Made by a program: the position numbers and the translations under genes. A DNA stretch of 64,000 bases from Streptomyces sp. NBC_00569 (lineage in GTDB: Bacteria > Actinomycetota > Actinomycetes > Streptomycetales > Streptomycetaceae). Shown here one piece after another: positions 37,797 to 46,833 of the stretch; the first letter of the stretch is position 1, and each line of letters begins with the position of its first letter. The DNA is taken from contig NZ_CP107783.1 of the NCBI RefSeq assembly GCF_036345255.1, forward strand, positions 5,440,001-5,504,000. Reading direction: 5' to 3'. The notes beneath the pieces were generated by a model, which saw only the letters and a program-made list of their open reading frames with translations, was not told the origin of the DNA and did no database searches.

Positions 37797-39062
37797 ATGC
37801 GTTCCCCCCACCGCATAGCCATGTTCACGTCCGAGTCCGCCGAACTGTCTGATGGGCGTACGGAGGAATCCGTTCCATCGGGCACTGTGCCGCACAACCC
37901 GTACGACGAGCTGGGCGCCCTCGCGGACAATCCGCTCGACGAGTTCCTCCACGAGGAAGACCCCGAGGCGGGGCCCGACGACCAGCCCTGGTCCAGGCCC
38001 AACCACCGCCGCGGCAGCCGCCGCCGCAACCGGTTCGCCGGGCTGCCGCTCGCCACGAAGGCTGTCGTCGGGATCCTCGTCCTCGCCGCCTTCGTCACCC
38101 TCGCGGACCGCTGGGCCCTCCTCTACGCCGAGCACCGCGCCGCGGACCGGCTCAAGGACCAGCTGCATCTGAGCGCCGCGCCCGAGGTCGACATCGAGGG
38201 CTTCCCGTTCCTCACCCAGCTCGCCGACCGGCGCCTGGACGAGGTGAAGGTCACCGTCCCCGACGTCGCCGCGAGCCGCGTCTCCCTCGCCAAGGTCTCC
38301 GCGACCGTCCGCGACGTACGCATCGACGGCGACGGGCCCACCGACGTGCGCGGCGCCCGCATCGGCGGCATGACCGGCGAGGTCCTGCTCACCTTCGACG
38401 ACCTGAACCGTGAACTCGGCGCCTCCCAGGTCACGTTCAGCGGACAGGGCCGCGACCGGGTCCTCGCGCGCGGCACACTGCCCGTCGCCGGACACGACCT
38501 GAAGGTGCGTGCCGACGCCACGATCCGGCGCATCGGCGACACCGGCATCGCCACCGACATCGGCGGCATGCGGCTCGACATCGGCGACCTCGCCACGTAC
38601 CGGCCCGGCACGCGTCCCTCCGAGGGCCTGCATCTGAGCCGCCGCTCCGTGGCGCGCCTCGCGAGCGAGACCGCGAAGGCGAAGGCCCTGCTGTCCGTGC
38701 CGTCCCTCGTGCACCGGCTCGGCGTGCCCGACTCGGCCGTACGCGCGGCGCTGCGCAGCGACCGGCGGCTGAGCGAACTCACCGGATCGCCGCGCTTCGT
38801 GCACCAGCTGATGTCCCTGAACCTGGTCGACCTCGCGCTCGCGCACCCGGCGCTCCTGAAGAAGTTCGGCCTCGACCCGGCACTGCTCCAGGGCCTCACC
38901 CGCCTCACCCGCCCCGAACTCGCCGACCGCCTCTCGCTGGCGTTCCGGCTGCCGAAACTGCCGGGCGCGGGCAGGGGTGACGTCCGGCTGAGTGACGTGC
39001 GGGTCGAGAAGGACGGGATCCGGGTCGGCCTGACGGGGGAGGGCCTCGGCTTCGGCCGGTAG
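37797..39062 (+). CDS. DUF2993 (LmeA-like) protein with cytoplasmic tail and one helix
   Basis: A 421-residue protein. An acidic and then basic cytoplasmic region (1-80) leads to one transmembrane helix (about 84-104) and a DUF2993 domain outside. The domain opening VDIEGFPFLTQLADRRLDEVKVTV matches the second copy at 49344-50072 (VSIKGFPFLTQLAGGTLDDV). DUF2993/LmeA proteins bind phospholipids and in mycobacteria affect mannan and envelope upkeep. The start is ATG 37797 or ATG 37821. The ribosome site is weak. Confidence 0.88.
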   Translation: MRSPHRIAMFTSESAELSDGRTEESVPSGTVPHNPYDELGALADNPLDEFLHEEDPEAGPDDQPWSRPNHRRGSRRRNRFAGLPLATKAVVGILVLAAFVTLADRWALLYAEHRAADRLKDQLHLSAAPEVDIEGFPFLTQLADRRLDEVKVTVPDVAASRVSLAKVSATVRDVRIDGDGPTDVRGARIGGMTGEVLLTFDDLNRELGASQVTFSGQGRDRVLARGTLPVAGHDLKVRADATIRRIGDTGIATDIGGMRLDIGDLATYRPGTRPSEGLHLSRRSVARLASETAKAKALLSVPSLVHRLGVPDSAVRAALRSDRRLSELTGSPRFVHQLMSLNLVDLALAHPALLKKFGLDPALLQGLTRLTRPELADRLSLAFRLPKLPGAGRGDVRLSDVRVEKDGIRVGLTGEGLGFGR

Positions 39063-39087
39063 GAGGTCCCTGGGCCCGTTGTCCGGA

Positions 39088-40554
39088 TCAGGCGGGGCCC
39101 GCGGCCTCTTCGGGGACCTCCGGCGGAGGCGTGGGCGCGCCCGGCAGCTGCACCGTCGCGACCGTGCCGCCCCCCTCCGCGGCCCCGAGCTCGACGGTGC
39201 CGCCGTAGCTCTCCACCGTGCGGGCCACGATCGACAGGCCGAGGCCCGAGCCCGGCAGCGCCCGCGCCGTCGGCGAACGCCAGAACCGGTCGAAGACGTA
39301 CGGGAGTTCATCGGCCGGAATGCCGGGACCGTGATCGCGCACGGTCAGCCGGCCGCGCATGAGGTGGACCTCGAGGGTTCCTTCCGGCGGGCTGAACTTG
39401 ACGGCGTTGTCGAGCAGATTGACGATCGCGCGCTCCAGGGCGGCGGGCTCGGCCCGTACGTACCAGGGGGCCAGATCGGACGTGATCGTCAGTTCGGGTC
39501 CGCGCAGCCGCGCCCGCTCGATCGCCGTGCGGACCGTGTCGTGCAGCGAGACGACCTTGAGCGGGCCGTCCCCGCCGGCCAGCCCCGTACGGGACAGCAC
39601 CTGCAAGTCCCCGATGAGCGCGGCCAGTTCGGTCATCTGCGCCTTCAGCGAGGCCATCAGCGCCTTGCGGTCGTCCGGCGGGATCGCGCGTCCGGTCTCC
39701 TCGCTGCGGGTGAGCAGCTCGATGTTGGTGCGCATGGAGGTGAGCGGGGTGCGCAGCTCGTGCCCGGCGTCGGCGATCAGCTGCTGCTGGAGGTCGCGGG
39801 AGGAGGCGAGAGAGGCGGTCATGGAGTTGAAGGACGCGGAGAGGCGTGCGATCTCGTCGTCGCCCTCCACGGGGATCCGGACGGTGAGGTCCTCGGTACG
39901 GGCCACGTGTTCGACGGTGTCGGTGAGTTCGTCGACGGGGCGGAGCCCTGTGCGGGCCACCCACAGTCCGGCGGCTCCCGCGCCGACGACTCCGATCCCC
40001 CCGATGATCAGGAGGACCAGCGCGAGGTGGTTGAGGGTCCTGTCCGTGTCCGTCAGGGGCACGGCGACCGTGAGAGCCAGGTTCTGCACCACGGCACGCG
40101 CGGGGCCGTCGGTGACCGCGGCGCGGGTGGCGACACGCAGGGACTTGCCGTCGCTGTCGACGCCGTTGCGGAAGTAGACGTGATCGGCGTCGCCCCGCCG
40201 GGCGATGTCCCGGTCGCTGGAGGTGGCCTCGACGGTGCCGAGCGAGTTCGGGGCGACGCACACCGTTCCGTGGCTGTCGACGACCTGGACGTAGTACACC
40301 TGGGGGTGGCCGAAGCCGTTGTCCTCGGCGGTCGTCGTGGTGCAGTGGGACACCAGTTCGGCGTACTGGGCGGCCTGCGCGCCCGGGATGGCGTCGCGCA
40401 GGTCGTCGTCGAGCTTGCTGTACAGCTGGTCGTGCACGATGAACCAGCAGGTCACCGACACCGCGGCCACGGCGAACGCCACGGCGACGGCGGACAACAC
40501 CGAGAGCCGTGATCTGAGGGGCAGCTTCCGGAAGTAGCGGACGACCCGGTTCAT
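39088..40554 (-). CDS. Sensor histidine kinase with two extracytoplasmic cysteines
   Basis: A 488-residue kinase starting at ATG 40554 ([20 protein letters not shown]). The first helix is at about 19-40, the sensor loop spans 41-175 and the second helix about 176-200. HAMP follows, then HisKA with His265 ([13 protein letters not shown]), an N box with Asn383 ([10 protein letters not shown]), and the DHGPGIP and GSGLGLSIV boxes. The outer loop holds just two Cys, 71 and 99, suited to a disulfide. It is coupled to its regulator by a 4-base overlap and lies with an HtrA protease gene, as in the mycobacterial MprAB-PepD locus. A role in envelope or secretion stress is inferred. Confidence 0.94.
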   Translation of the reverse strand: MNRVVRYFRKLPLRSRLSVLSAVAVAFAVAAVSVTCWFIVHDQLYSKLDDDLRDAIPGAQAAQYAELVSHCTTTTAEDNGFGHPQVYYVQVVDSHGTVCVAPNSLGTVEATSSDRDIARRGDADHVYFRNGVDSDGKSLRVATRAAVTDGPARAVVQNLALTVAVPLTDTDRTLNHLALVLLIIGGIGVVGAGAAGLWVARTGLRPVDELTDTVEHVARTEDLTVRIPVEGDDEIARLSASFNSMTASLASSRDLQQQLIADAGHELRTPLTSMRTNIELLTRSEETGRAIPPDDRKALMASLKAQMTELAALIGDLQVLSRTGLAGGDGPLKVVSLHDTVRTAIERARLRGPELTITSDLAPWYVRAEPAALERAIVNLLDNAVKFSPPEGTLEVHLMRGRLTVRDHGPGIPADELPYVFDRFWRSPTARALPGSGLGLSIVARTVESYGGTVELGAAEGGGTVATVQLPGAPTPPPEVPEEAAGPA

Positions 40555-41285
40555 TCGCTCCCGCCCGAGCGCAGCACGTACCCCACACCCCGAACCGTAT
40601 GAACGAGCCTCGGCTCGCCGCCCGCCTCCGTCTTCCGCCGCAGATACATCACGTACACGTCCAGGGAGTTGGAGCTGGGCTCGAAGTCGAAGCCCCACAC
40701 CGCCTTGAGGATCTGCTCGCGGGTGAGGACCTGGCGCGGATGGGCCAGGAACATCTCCAGGAGCGTGAACTCCGTGCGGGTCAGTTCGACGGTGCGCGCG
40801 CCGCGCGTGACCTCGCGGGTCGCGAGATCCATCCGCAGGTCCGCGAAGGACAGGACGTCACCCGCGTCGTCCGCCGGGCCCGCCGCGGAGGCGTAGGCGC
40901 TGCGCCGCAGCAGCGCCCTGACCCGCGCGAACAGTTCGTCCAGTTCGAAGGGCTTGACCAGGTAGTCGTCGGCGCCCGCGTCGAGTCCGGTCACGCGGTC
41001 GCCGACGGTGTCGCGGGCCGTGAGCATGAGGATCGGGGTGCGGGACCCGCCGGCCCGCAGCCGCCGGGCGGCCGTGAGGCCGTCCATGCGCGGCATCTGG
41101 ATGTCGAGGACGACCAGGTCGGGCTGGTACGCGGCCGCCTTGTCGAGCGCGTCCGCGCCGTCGACCGCGACCTCCGTGCCGTACCCCTCGAAGGCGAGGC
41201 TGCGCCGCAGTGCCTCGCGGACGGCGGGTTCGTCGTCGACGATGAGAATGCGCTGGGGTTCGCGGTCGCCTTCGGCGGGACTCAT
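40551..41285 (-). CDS. OmpR-family response regulator (MprA-like)
   Basis: A 244-residue regulator. The receiver domain has VDDE (17-19), phosphorylation site Asp61 (VVLDIQMP) and Lys111 (DDYLVKPFE). The winged-helix domain (about 145-240) has [17 protein letters not shown] and [14 protein letters not shown]. OmpR-type regulators bind pairs of direct repeats about 11 bases apart, and such repeats lie upstream of the neighbouring htrA gene at 42508-42551. It probably controls that protease and perhaps its own operon. Confidence 0.95.
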   Translation of the reverse strand: MSPAEGDREPQRILIVDDEPAVREALRRSLAFEGYGTEVAVDGADALDKAAAYQPDLVVLDIQMPRMDGLTAARRLRAGGSRTPILMLTARDTVGDRVTGLDAGADDYLVKPFELDELFARVRALLRRSAYASAAGPADDAGDVLSFADLRMDLATREVTRGARTVELTRTEFTLLEMFLAHPRQVLTREQILKAVWGFDFEPSSNSLDVYVMYLRRKTEAGGEPRLVHTVRGVGYVLRSGGSE

Positions 41286-41384
41286 GGGCTGGCTTCCTCG
41301 GGGATGCGGAGGGGGTGGGGGGCCGGTATCAGCCTCGCACGGCGGCGCTGCGGGTGCGTGCGGCGCGGCGGTGCGCGGCCGGGG

Positions 41385-42485
41385 TCAGCTGCCGGAGGTG
41401 CCCCCGCTGCGCAGCGAGTCGAGGTCGGCCTTGACGGTGTTGACGGGGATGGCGAAGCCGAGTCCGACGCTGCCCGCGCCGGACGATCCCGACCCGCTGT
41501 CCGAACTGGCCGAGTACATCGCGGAGTTGATGCCGATGATGTTGCCGTTCATGTCGATGAGGGCGCCGCCGGAGTTGCCGGGGTTGAGGGACGCGTCGGT
41601 CTGGATGGCCTTGTACGTCGTCTTCGACGAGCCCGTGTCGCCGTTGAACTGCTGCCCGCCGAACTCGAACGGCCACCGGCCGTCGCCGCCGTCGCCTTGT
41701 TGCTGCTGCTGTTCCTCGTCCGTGGAGACGGTGACGTCGCGGTCGAGGGCGGAGACGATGCCGCTGGTGACGGTGCCGGTCAGGCCCTCGGGGGAGCCGA
41801 TGGCGACGACCTCGTCGCCGACCTTGACGTTGTCGGAGTCGCCGAGGGACGCGGTCTTGAGGCCGGACGCGTTCTTCAGCTTGATGAGGGCGAGGTCCTT
41901 CTTGGCGTCGGTGCCGACGACCTCGGCGGTGTAGGTCTTGCCGTCGCTCGTCCGCACCTTGACCGTCGAGGCGCCGGAGACGACGTGGTTGTTGGTGACG
42001 ATCTCGCCGTCGCTCGTGATGACGACACCGGAGCCGGTGGAGCTGCCCGCGTTCGAGGTGGCGTTGATCTCCACGATGGCCGGGCTGACGGCCGCGGCGA
42101 CACCGGAGACGGTGCCCTTCTGGCTGGTGGGCACGACGCTCGTGCCGGCGGAGGCGGACGTGGACTGCTTGCCGGTCAGCTCCTGGAAGGCGTACGCGGT
42201 GCCGCCGCCGACGGCCGCGGCGGCGATGGCGACCGCGGCGAGCAGCCCGAGCGGACCCCTGACCCGCCGCCGGCGTGCGGGCGGGGCGGGCGGCGCGGGG
42301 GAGGCCTCCGGCGTGGGAGCGGGCCACATCGCCGAACCCGGGGCGGCGTTCAGCGGTTGCGGCGGGTCGTGGGCGGGCGGGGGCGGAAAGGCGCCGCCCG
42401 CCTCGGGGGTCCCCGGATACGAGGACTGCGCGTGCTGCTGCCGGCCCTGGGGGTACTCGCCGCTTCGGCGGAAGCTCTCGGTCAT
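41385..42485 (-). CDS. HtrA/DegP-like membrane-anchored serine protease without PDZ domain
   Basis: A 366-residue protease. A Pro-rich cytoplasmic N-terminus (1-75) is followed by a transmembrane helix (about 78-100) and a trypsin-like domain outside. The catalytic triad is His167 (TNNHVV), Asp197 (KDLALIKL) and Ser305 (NPGNSGGAL). A Gln run (259-263) lies in a surface loop. The protein stops soon after FAIPVNTV, so the PDZ domain normally found in HtrA proteases is absent. It precedes the two-component genes on the same strand, with 99 bases between, and probably degrades misfolded exported proteins. Confidence 0.93.
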   Translation of the reverse strand: MTESFRRSGEYPQGRQQHAQSSYPGTPEAGGAFPPPPAHDPPQPLNAAPGSAMWPAPTPEASPAPPAPPARRRRVRGPLGLLAAVAIAAAAVGGGTAYAFQELTGKQSTSASAGTSVVPTSQKGTVSGVAAAVSPAIVEINATSNAGSSTGSGVVITSDGEIVTNNHVVSGASTVKVRTSDGKTYTAEVVGTDAKKDLALIKLKNASGLKTASLGDSDNVKVGDEVVAIGSPEGLTGTVTSGIVSALDRDVTVSTDEEQQQQQGDGGDGRWPFEFGGQQFNGDTGSSKTTYKAIQTDASLNPGNSGGALIDMNGNIIGINSAMYSASSDSGSGSSGAGSVGLGFAIPVNTVKADLDSLRSGGTSGS

Positions 42486-42827
42486 GGCAGCAAGCCTGAA
42501 CCGCGTTCATGAGAGTCGCCTGAGCGTGCCCTGAGAGTCCCGCGAGAACCCTGTTTGCCCGAAATAAAGATGCCTTGGAGAACGGCGGGTTGACTGAGGG
42601 TGAGGTGCGGGAGGGCGCCGGGACAACTCTCACCTGCCTGCCGTGAAGGTCGTGTGTCGAGAGACCCGTGGGATCTACGATCCGTGCGCCGGAGGGGGGT
42701 CTGCGGCGGCGCCTGGGTCCGAGCCCGAATCCGATGTTCTGTCCGCTCGGTGTCCGGTATCTGCCGTGGTGCGCGCCGTATGCCTCTTCTCGGGCCCTGA
42801 AGCCACTCTTCACCCCAGGAGCCCTGA
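42486..42827. other. 342-base intergenic region between divergent htrA and protease genes
   Basis: It holds the htrA-proximal repeats described separately and must contain promoters for both directions. A possible -10 TACGAT for the plus strand is at 42676-42681, without a good -35. AGGAG at 42817-42821 is the ribosome site of the protease gene. I see no further gene here. Confidence 0.6.
42508..42551 (-). promoter_or_regulatory. 11-base direct repeats upstream of htrA (probable response-regulator site)
   Basis: Read on the minus strand, CTCAGG occurs at 42530-42535 and 42519-42524 and CTCATG at 42508-42513, exactly 11 bases apart. A weaker fourth unit (CTCGCG) lies at 42541-42546. They begin 23 bases before the htrA start. 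This spacing is typical for OmpR-family dimers. Confidence 0.75.
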
Positions 42828-44582
42828 GTGATACCTGCCCTGCGCGACCGCTGGAGACGCCCCGTCACGGCGCTGTCCACGGCCGCTCTCGCGCTGGCGC
42901 TGAGCTGCGCCGGCGCCCTCGTGGCGCACCCCGCCACCGCGGCCGACGATCCGCCCGGACTGCCCGGCGCGAGCATCGCCCGCACCGCGAGTCCGGCCCC
43001 TTCCGCCTCCGACGCCGAACTGCGCAAGCGGGTCGTCGAGGCCGCGAAGACCCGGGCGACCCCGGAGACGAAGCCCAAGAAGACGCCGTTCATCATCGGC
43101 GGCACCGAGACGTCGATCTCCTCCGCGCCCTGGATGGTCCAGCTCTCGTACTACGACGCCGCGTCCGGCGACGGCTACTTCTGCGGCGGCACCCTCGTCG
43201 CCCCGAACAAGGTCCTCACCGCGGCCCACTGCGTCGCCGGTCTGGACTGGGTGAACAACGGCGCCGTCGTGGCCGGCGCCACCGGCCTGCTCGACAGCGC
43301 CAACGGCACCGTCGCGGGCGTCTGGCGCCAGTGGAACCATCCGCGGTACAACGCCGACACCATCCAGAACGACATCGCGGTCCTCACGCTGGACCGTCCG
43401 CTGGAGGACCAGTGGACGAAGCTGGTCCAGAGCAACGACACCGCGTCCTACAAGGCCGGCACCTCCGCCACCGTCTACGGCTGGGGCCTGACCTCGGGCG
43501 CGCAGGACGCCGACCTGTCGGCGACCCTGCGCAAGGTGACCCTGCCGCTGGTCTCCGACTCCACCTGCAACGCCGCGATGCAGTCCGTCCTCGGCGAGGA
43601 CGACTTCGTCGAGGGCTCGATGTTCTGCGCGGGCACCCCGGCGACGGGCACCGACGAGGGCACCAAGAGCACCTGCAGCGGTGACTCCGGCGGTCCGGTG
43701 ATCGTCGGCGGCCGCGTCGTCGGCGTCGTCTCGTGGGGCGTCTCCGGCTGCACCGCGAAGGGCGCCTACCCCGTCTTCACCAAGGTGTCCTCGTACGTCT
43801 GGGCGGCCCAGCCGCGCATCGACGACACGGACCTGAGCTTCGACGGCCGGGCCGACCTGCTGGCGCGCACCCCCTCCGGGGGCCTGTTCGAGCAGGACAG
43901 CAAGGGCACGTCGCTCGCCACGCGCGCCTACCAGAGCGCCGGCTGGCAGACCGCGAGCTGGGCCCTCCAGGCCGACCTGGACCGGGACTTCTTCCAGGAT
44001 GTGGTCATCCGCGACAGCACCGACGGCAAGCTGTACCGCAGCTACTACAACCACGCGTCGGACGCCTTCGAGTGGATGCAGATCGCCTCGGTGTGGGGCG
44101 GCTACAAGTCGTACGCCATACCCGGCGACATGACCGGTGACTCCCGCCCCGACCTGGTCGCGGTGGACGCCGACGGCTCGACGTACCTCTACCCGGGCAA
44201 GGGCAACGGCGAGTTCTACGGCAAGGTCAAGGTCGTCGACAAGGCCTGGAAGGGCGTGAAGATCTTCGGCCACGGCGACCTGACCGGCGACGGCAAGGCC
44301 GACCTCCTGGTCCGCAACAGCTCCGGCGTCCTGTACCTCTACCGGGGCACGCAGGTCGAGCACACCCCGTTCGCGGCGCGCATCCAGGCCCGCACGGGCT
44401 GGAACTTCACCTCGTACGTGACGAGCGGCGACGTGACCGGCGACGGCATCGCCGACGTCATGGCCCGCGACTCGGGCGGCACGCTCTGGCTCTACCCGGG
44501 CACCAACAAGGCGTCCGCCGACGTCTTCGGCGCCCGCAAGAGCCTGGGCACCGGGTTCAACCAGTACAACCTGATGTTCTGA
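42828..44582 (+). CDS. Secreted trypsin-fold serine protease with FG-GAP/VCBS repeats
   Basis: A 584-residue exported protein starting at GTG 42828, with AGGAG 6 bases upstream. The signal peptide ends near HPATAAD (37). A propeptide-like stretch precedes the mature start IIGG (89-92). The triad is His134 (AAHC), Asp182 (NDIAVL) and Ser287 (GDSGGP). The residue equivalent to trypsin Asp189 is Ser281, as in chymotrypsin, so cleavage after Lys/Arg is not expected. The C-terminal half (about 330-580) carries several FG-GAP/VCBS-like repeats (GDMTGDSRPDL, GDLTGDGKADL, GDVTGDGIADV), which bind Ca and may form a small propeller. Confidence 0.94.
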   Translation: MIPALRDRWRRPVTALSTAALALALSCAGALVAHPATAADDPPGLPGASIARTASPAPSASDAELRKRVVEAAKTRATPETKPKKTPFIIGGTETSISSAPWMVQLSYYDAASGDGYFCGGTLVAPNKVLTAAHCVAGLDWVNNGAVVAGATGLLDSANGTVAGVWRQWNHPRYNADTIQNDIAVLTLDRPLEDQWTKLVQSNDTASYKAGTSATVYGWGLTSGAQDADLSATLRKVTLPLVSDSTCNAAMQSVLGEDDFVEGSMFCAGTPATGTDEGTKSTCSGDSGGPVIVGGRVVGVVSWGVSGCTAKGAYPVFTKVSSYVWAAQPRIDDTDLSFDGRADLLARTPSGGLFEQDSKGTSLATRAYQSAGWQTASWALQADLDRDFFQDVVIRDSTDGKLYRSYYNHASDAFEWMQIASVWGGYKSYAIPGDMTGDSRPDLVAVDADGSTYLYPGKGNGEFYGKVKVVDKAWKGVKIFGHGDLTGDGKADLLVRNSSGVLYLYRGTQVEHTPFAARIQARTGWNFTSYVTSGDVTGDGIADVMARDSGGTLWLYPGTNKASADVFGARKSLGTGFNQYNLMF

Positions 44583-44600
44583 GCGACCCGGAACACAGCA

Positions 44601-44634
44601 CGCGCGCCGGTCCGGTGTCCCGGGCCGGCGCGCG
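44601..44634. terminator. Bidirectional hairpin terminator
   Basis: A 10-bp stem CGCGCGCCGG (44601-44610) with 44625-44634 and a 14-base loop lies between the convergent protease and lacI-family genes, 18 and 11 bases from their stops. Confidence 0.7.
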
Positions 44635-44645
44635 ATGGTGTGAGG

Positions 44646-45668
44646 TCAGGGGCAGCCGCAGGACTGGCGGACGACCAGCCGCGAGGGGAACACCTTCAGG
44701 CGCTCACGCCGGGATCCGGCGACGCGCAGCGAGTCGTCGAGGACGAGGTCGACGGCGGACCGGGCCATCGCCGAGCGGTCGGAGGCGACCGTCGTCAGCG
44801 GCGGATCCGTCAGACCCGCCTCCTTCACGTCGTCGAACCCGGCGACGGCCAGCTCGCCCGGCACCTCGATCCGCAGCTCGCGCGCGGCCCGCAGGATGCC
44901 GAAGGCCTGGTCGTCCGTGGAGCAGAAGATCGCCGGCGGCCGCTGGGGCCCGGCGAGCAGTTCGAGCCCGATCTTGTAGGCGTCGTAGCGGTTGTACGGC
45001 GCCTCGAACAGCCGGCCCTCGGTGGAGAGTCCCGCCTCGTGCATGGCCCGGCGCCAGCCCTCGACGTGGTCGGAGACCGGGTCGCCGACGGACGGCGTCT
45101 CGGCGGTGCCGCCGAGACAGGCGACGTACGGGTGGCCGTGCTCGAGCAGATGGCGGGTGGCGAGCTGGGCGCCGCCGACGTCGTCGATGACGACGGCGAC
45201 GTCGTCGATCGCCTCGGGGCGCTCGTGCAGCAGGACCACGCGCGCGTCCCAGGCCTCGATCTCGGCCGCGGCCAGATCGTTCAGGCCGTGGCTGACGAGG
45301 ATGAGGCCGGACACCCGCATGCCGAGGAAGGCCCGCAGATAGTGGACCTCGCGCTCCTCGACGTAGTCGGAGTTGCCGACGAGGACCATCTTTCCGCGCT
45401 CGGACGCCGCCTGCTCGACGGCGTGCGCCATCTCCGCGAAGAACGGCTGGCGCGCGTCCGGCACGATCATGCCTATGAGGTCGGTCCGCCGCGACGCCAT
45501 GGCCTGGGCGACCCGGTCGGGCCGGTACCCCAGTTCCTTGATCGCGGCGAGTACACGCTCGCGCGTGGCCGGGGCAACCGGCCTAGGTCCGTTGTTGATG
45601 ACGTAGCTCACGACCGCGGTCGAAGTACCCGCCAGTCGCGCCACATCATCCCGAGTCACCTTGGCCAC
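44646..45668 (-). CDS. LacI-family transcriptional regulator
   Basis: A 340-residue regulator. The N-terminal helix-turn-helix ([23 protein letters not shown]) and hinge helix ([12 protein letters not shown]) are followed by a sugar-binding-type domain (about 62-335) with [12 protein letters not shown] and [22 protein letters not shown]. The C-terminus has an unusual pair of Cys (SCGCP). It lies 23 bases behind glnR on the same strand and could be read with it. No sugar genes are adjacent, so the ligand is unknown. Confidence 0.94.
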   Translation of the reverse strand: MAKVTRDDVARLAGTSTAVVSYVINNGPRPVAPATRERVLAAIKELGYRPDRVAQAMASRRTDLIGMIVPDARQPFFAEMAHAVEQAASERGKMVLVGNSDYVEEREVHYLRAFLGMRVSGLILVSHGLNDLAAAEIEAWDARVVLLHERPEAIDDVAVVIDDVGGAQLATRHLLEHGHPYVACLGGTAETPSVGDPVSDHVEGWRRAMHEAGLSTEGRLFEAPYNRYDAYKIGLELLAGPQRPPAIFCSTDDQAFGILRAARELRIEVPGELAVAGFDDVKEAGLTDPPLTTVASDRSAMARSAVDLVLDDSLRVAGSRRERLKVFPSRLVVRQSCGCP

Positions 45669-45691
45669 GCGCGGAGTCTACGCGGATGGAC

Positions 45692-46564
45692 CTACCGCTG
45701 GGCAGGGCGTCCGGCGGCGGCCTGACGAGCGCCCGCCCGGGGCTGCTCGGCCGGCTCCCGCCCGGCACGGGATTCCGTCGCGGAGTCCGTGCGACCGGCG
45801 GGTGCAGCGTGCTCCGCCGGTGCCGCGTGCTCCGCCTGGTCCGGCCTCGGGGTCGCCGCCTGGGCCTTCGCCCCGTCCGCCGCCCGCTCGACCTTCTCCG
45901 GCGTCACGAAGCGGTAGCCGACGTTGCGCACGGTGCCGATCAGCGACTCGTGCTCGGGCCCGAGCTTCGCGCGCAGGCGCCGCACGTGGACGTCCACGGT
46001 GCGGGTGCCGCCGAAGTAGTCGTAACCCCACACCTCCTGCAGCAGCTGGGCGCGCGTGAAGACACGGCCCGGGTGCTGCGCGAGGTACTTGAGGAGCTCG
46101 AACTCCTTGAAGGTCAGGTCGAGGACCCGCCCCTTCAGCTTCGCGCTGTAGGTGGCCTCGTCCACCGACAGGTCGCCGTTGCGGATCTCCATCGGGGAGT
46201 CGTCGGTGACGATCTGCTGGCGGCCCATCGCGAGACGCAGCCGCGCCTCGACCTCGGCCGGTCCCGCCGTGTCGAGAAGTACGTCGTCGATGCCCCAGTC
46301 GGCGGTGACGGCCGCGAGGCCGCCCTCCGTCACGACGAGGACCAGCGGACAGCCGGGCCCGGTGGAGCGCAGAAGCTGGCACAGGCTGCGTACCTGCGGG
46401 AGGTCGCGGCGCCCGTCGATGAGGATGACGTCGGCACCGGGGGTGTCGACGAGAGCCGGGCCCTCGGCGGGGGCGACCCGCACGTTGTGCAGCAGCAGGC
46501 CGAGAGCGGGGAGCACCTCCGTCGACGGCTGAAGGGCATTCGTGAGGAGCAGCAATGAACTCAT
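45692..46564 (-). CDS. glnR: Nitrogen regulator GlnR (orphan OmpR-type)
   Basis: A 290-residue regulator. The N-terminal receiver-like domain has the conserved Asp50 (ILIDGRRD) but lacks the usual acidic pocket; actinobacterial GlnR works as a homodimer without phosphorylation by a known kinase. The winged-helix domain (about 130-225) reads [18 protein letters not shown] and [14 protein letters not shown], very close to GlnR. It controls ammonium assimilation genes such as glnA and amtB. The Ala/Glu/Pro-rich C-terminal tail (about 230-290) is longer than in the homologues I recall. The long intergenic region upstream holds imperfect tandem repeats. Confidence 0.94.
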   Translation of the reverse strand: MSSLLLLTNALQPSTEVLPALGLLLHNVRVAPAEGPALVDTPGADVILIDGRRDLPQVRSLCQLLRSTGPGCPLVLVVTEGGLAAVTADWGIDDVLLDTAGPAEVEARLRLAMGRQQIVTDDSPMEIRNGDLSVDEATYSAKLKGRVLDLTFKEFELLKYLAQHPGRVFTRAQLLQEVWGYDYFGGTRTVDVHVRRLRAKLGPEHESLIGTVRNVGYRFVTPEKVERAADGAKAQAATPRPDQAEHAAPAEHAAPAGRTDSATESRAGREPAEQPRAGARQAAAGRPAQR

Positions 46565-46657
46565 CGCGGCCCACCTGCCTGGGTCGTCCTACGGTCGTGC
46601 ACGTTTCGCTCGCCCATAACGTCGGTTCCTCCTCGGTCCCTGCGAGGACGTTTACGG

Positions 46658-46712
46658 CACTGCTTCGTACTGCTTGTTCGTACTGCTTTTCGTGCTGTTT
46701 CGCGGTGCTTCG
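46658..46712. repeat. Imperfect 10-13 bp tandem repeats in the glnR upstream region
   Basis: Five successive units (CACTGCTTCG, TACTGCTTGTTCG, TACTGCTTTTCG, TGCTGTTTCG, CGGTGCTTCG) lie about 95-150 bases upstream of glnR, between it and the divergent hydrolase. They are less GC-rich than their surroundings. They may be a regulator-binding cluster or a simple slipped repeat. Confidence 0.7.
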
Positions 46713-46833
46713 GGTCCCGCGCCCCGGGGCCCTGTGCGCCTCGCGGCCGGCGTTCGTATACAACGCGGTCCGAAAGCACAAAAGGACCCGGGGGCTTCGC
46801 TGCCCGGATCCTCTCCCTAGGAGAATAGCCCAC

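Noticed and set aside
21196..37860. The 13-mer TGTCTGATGGGCG found at 21196 and 37848
   Set aside because: The second copy lies inside a coding region and the two places share no other features; probably coincidence.
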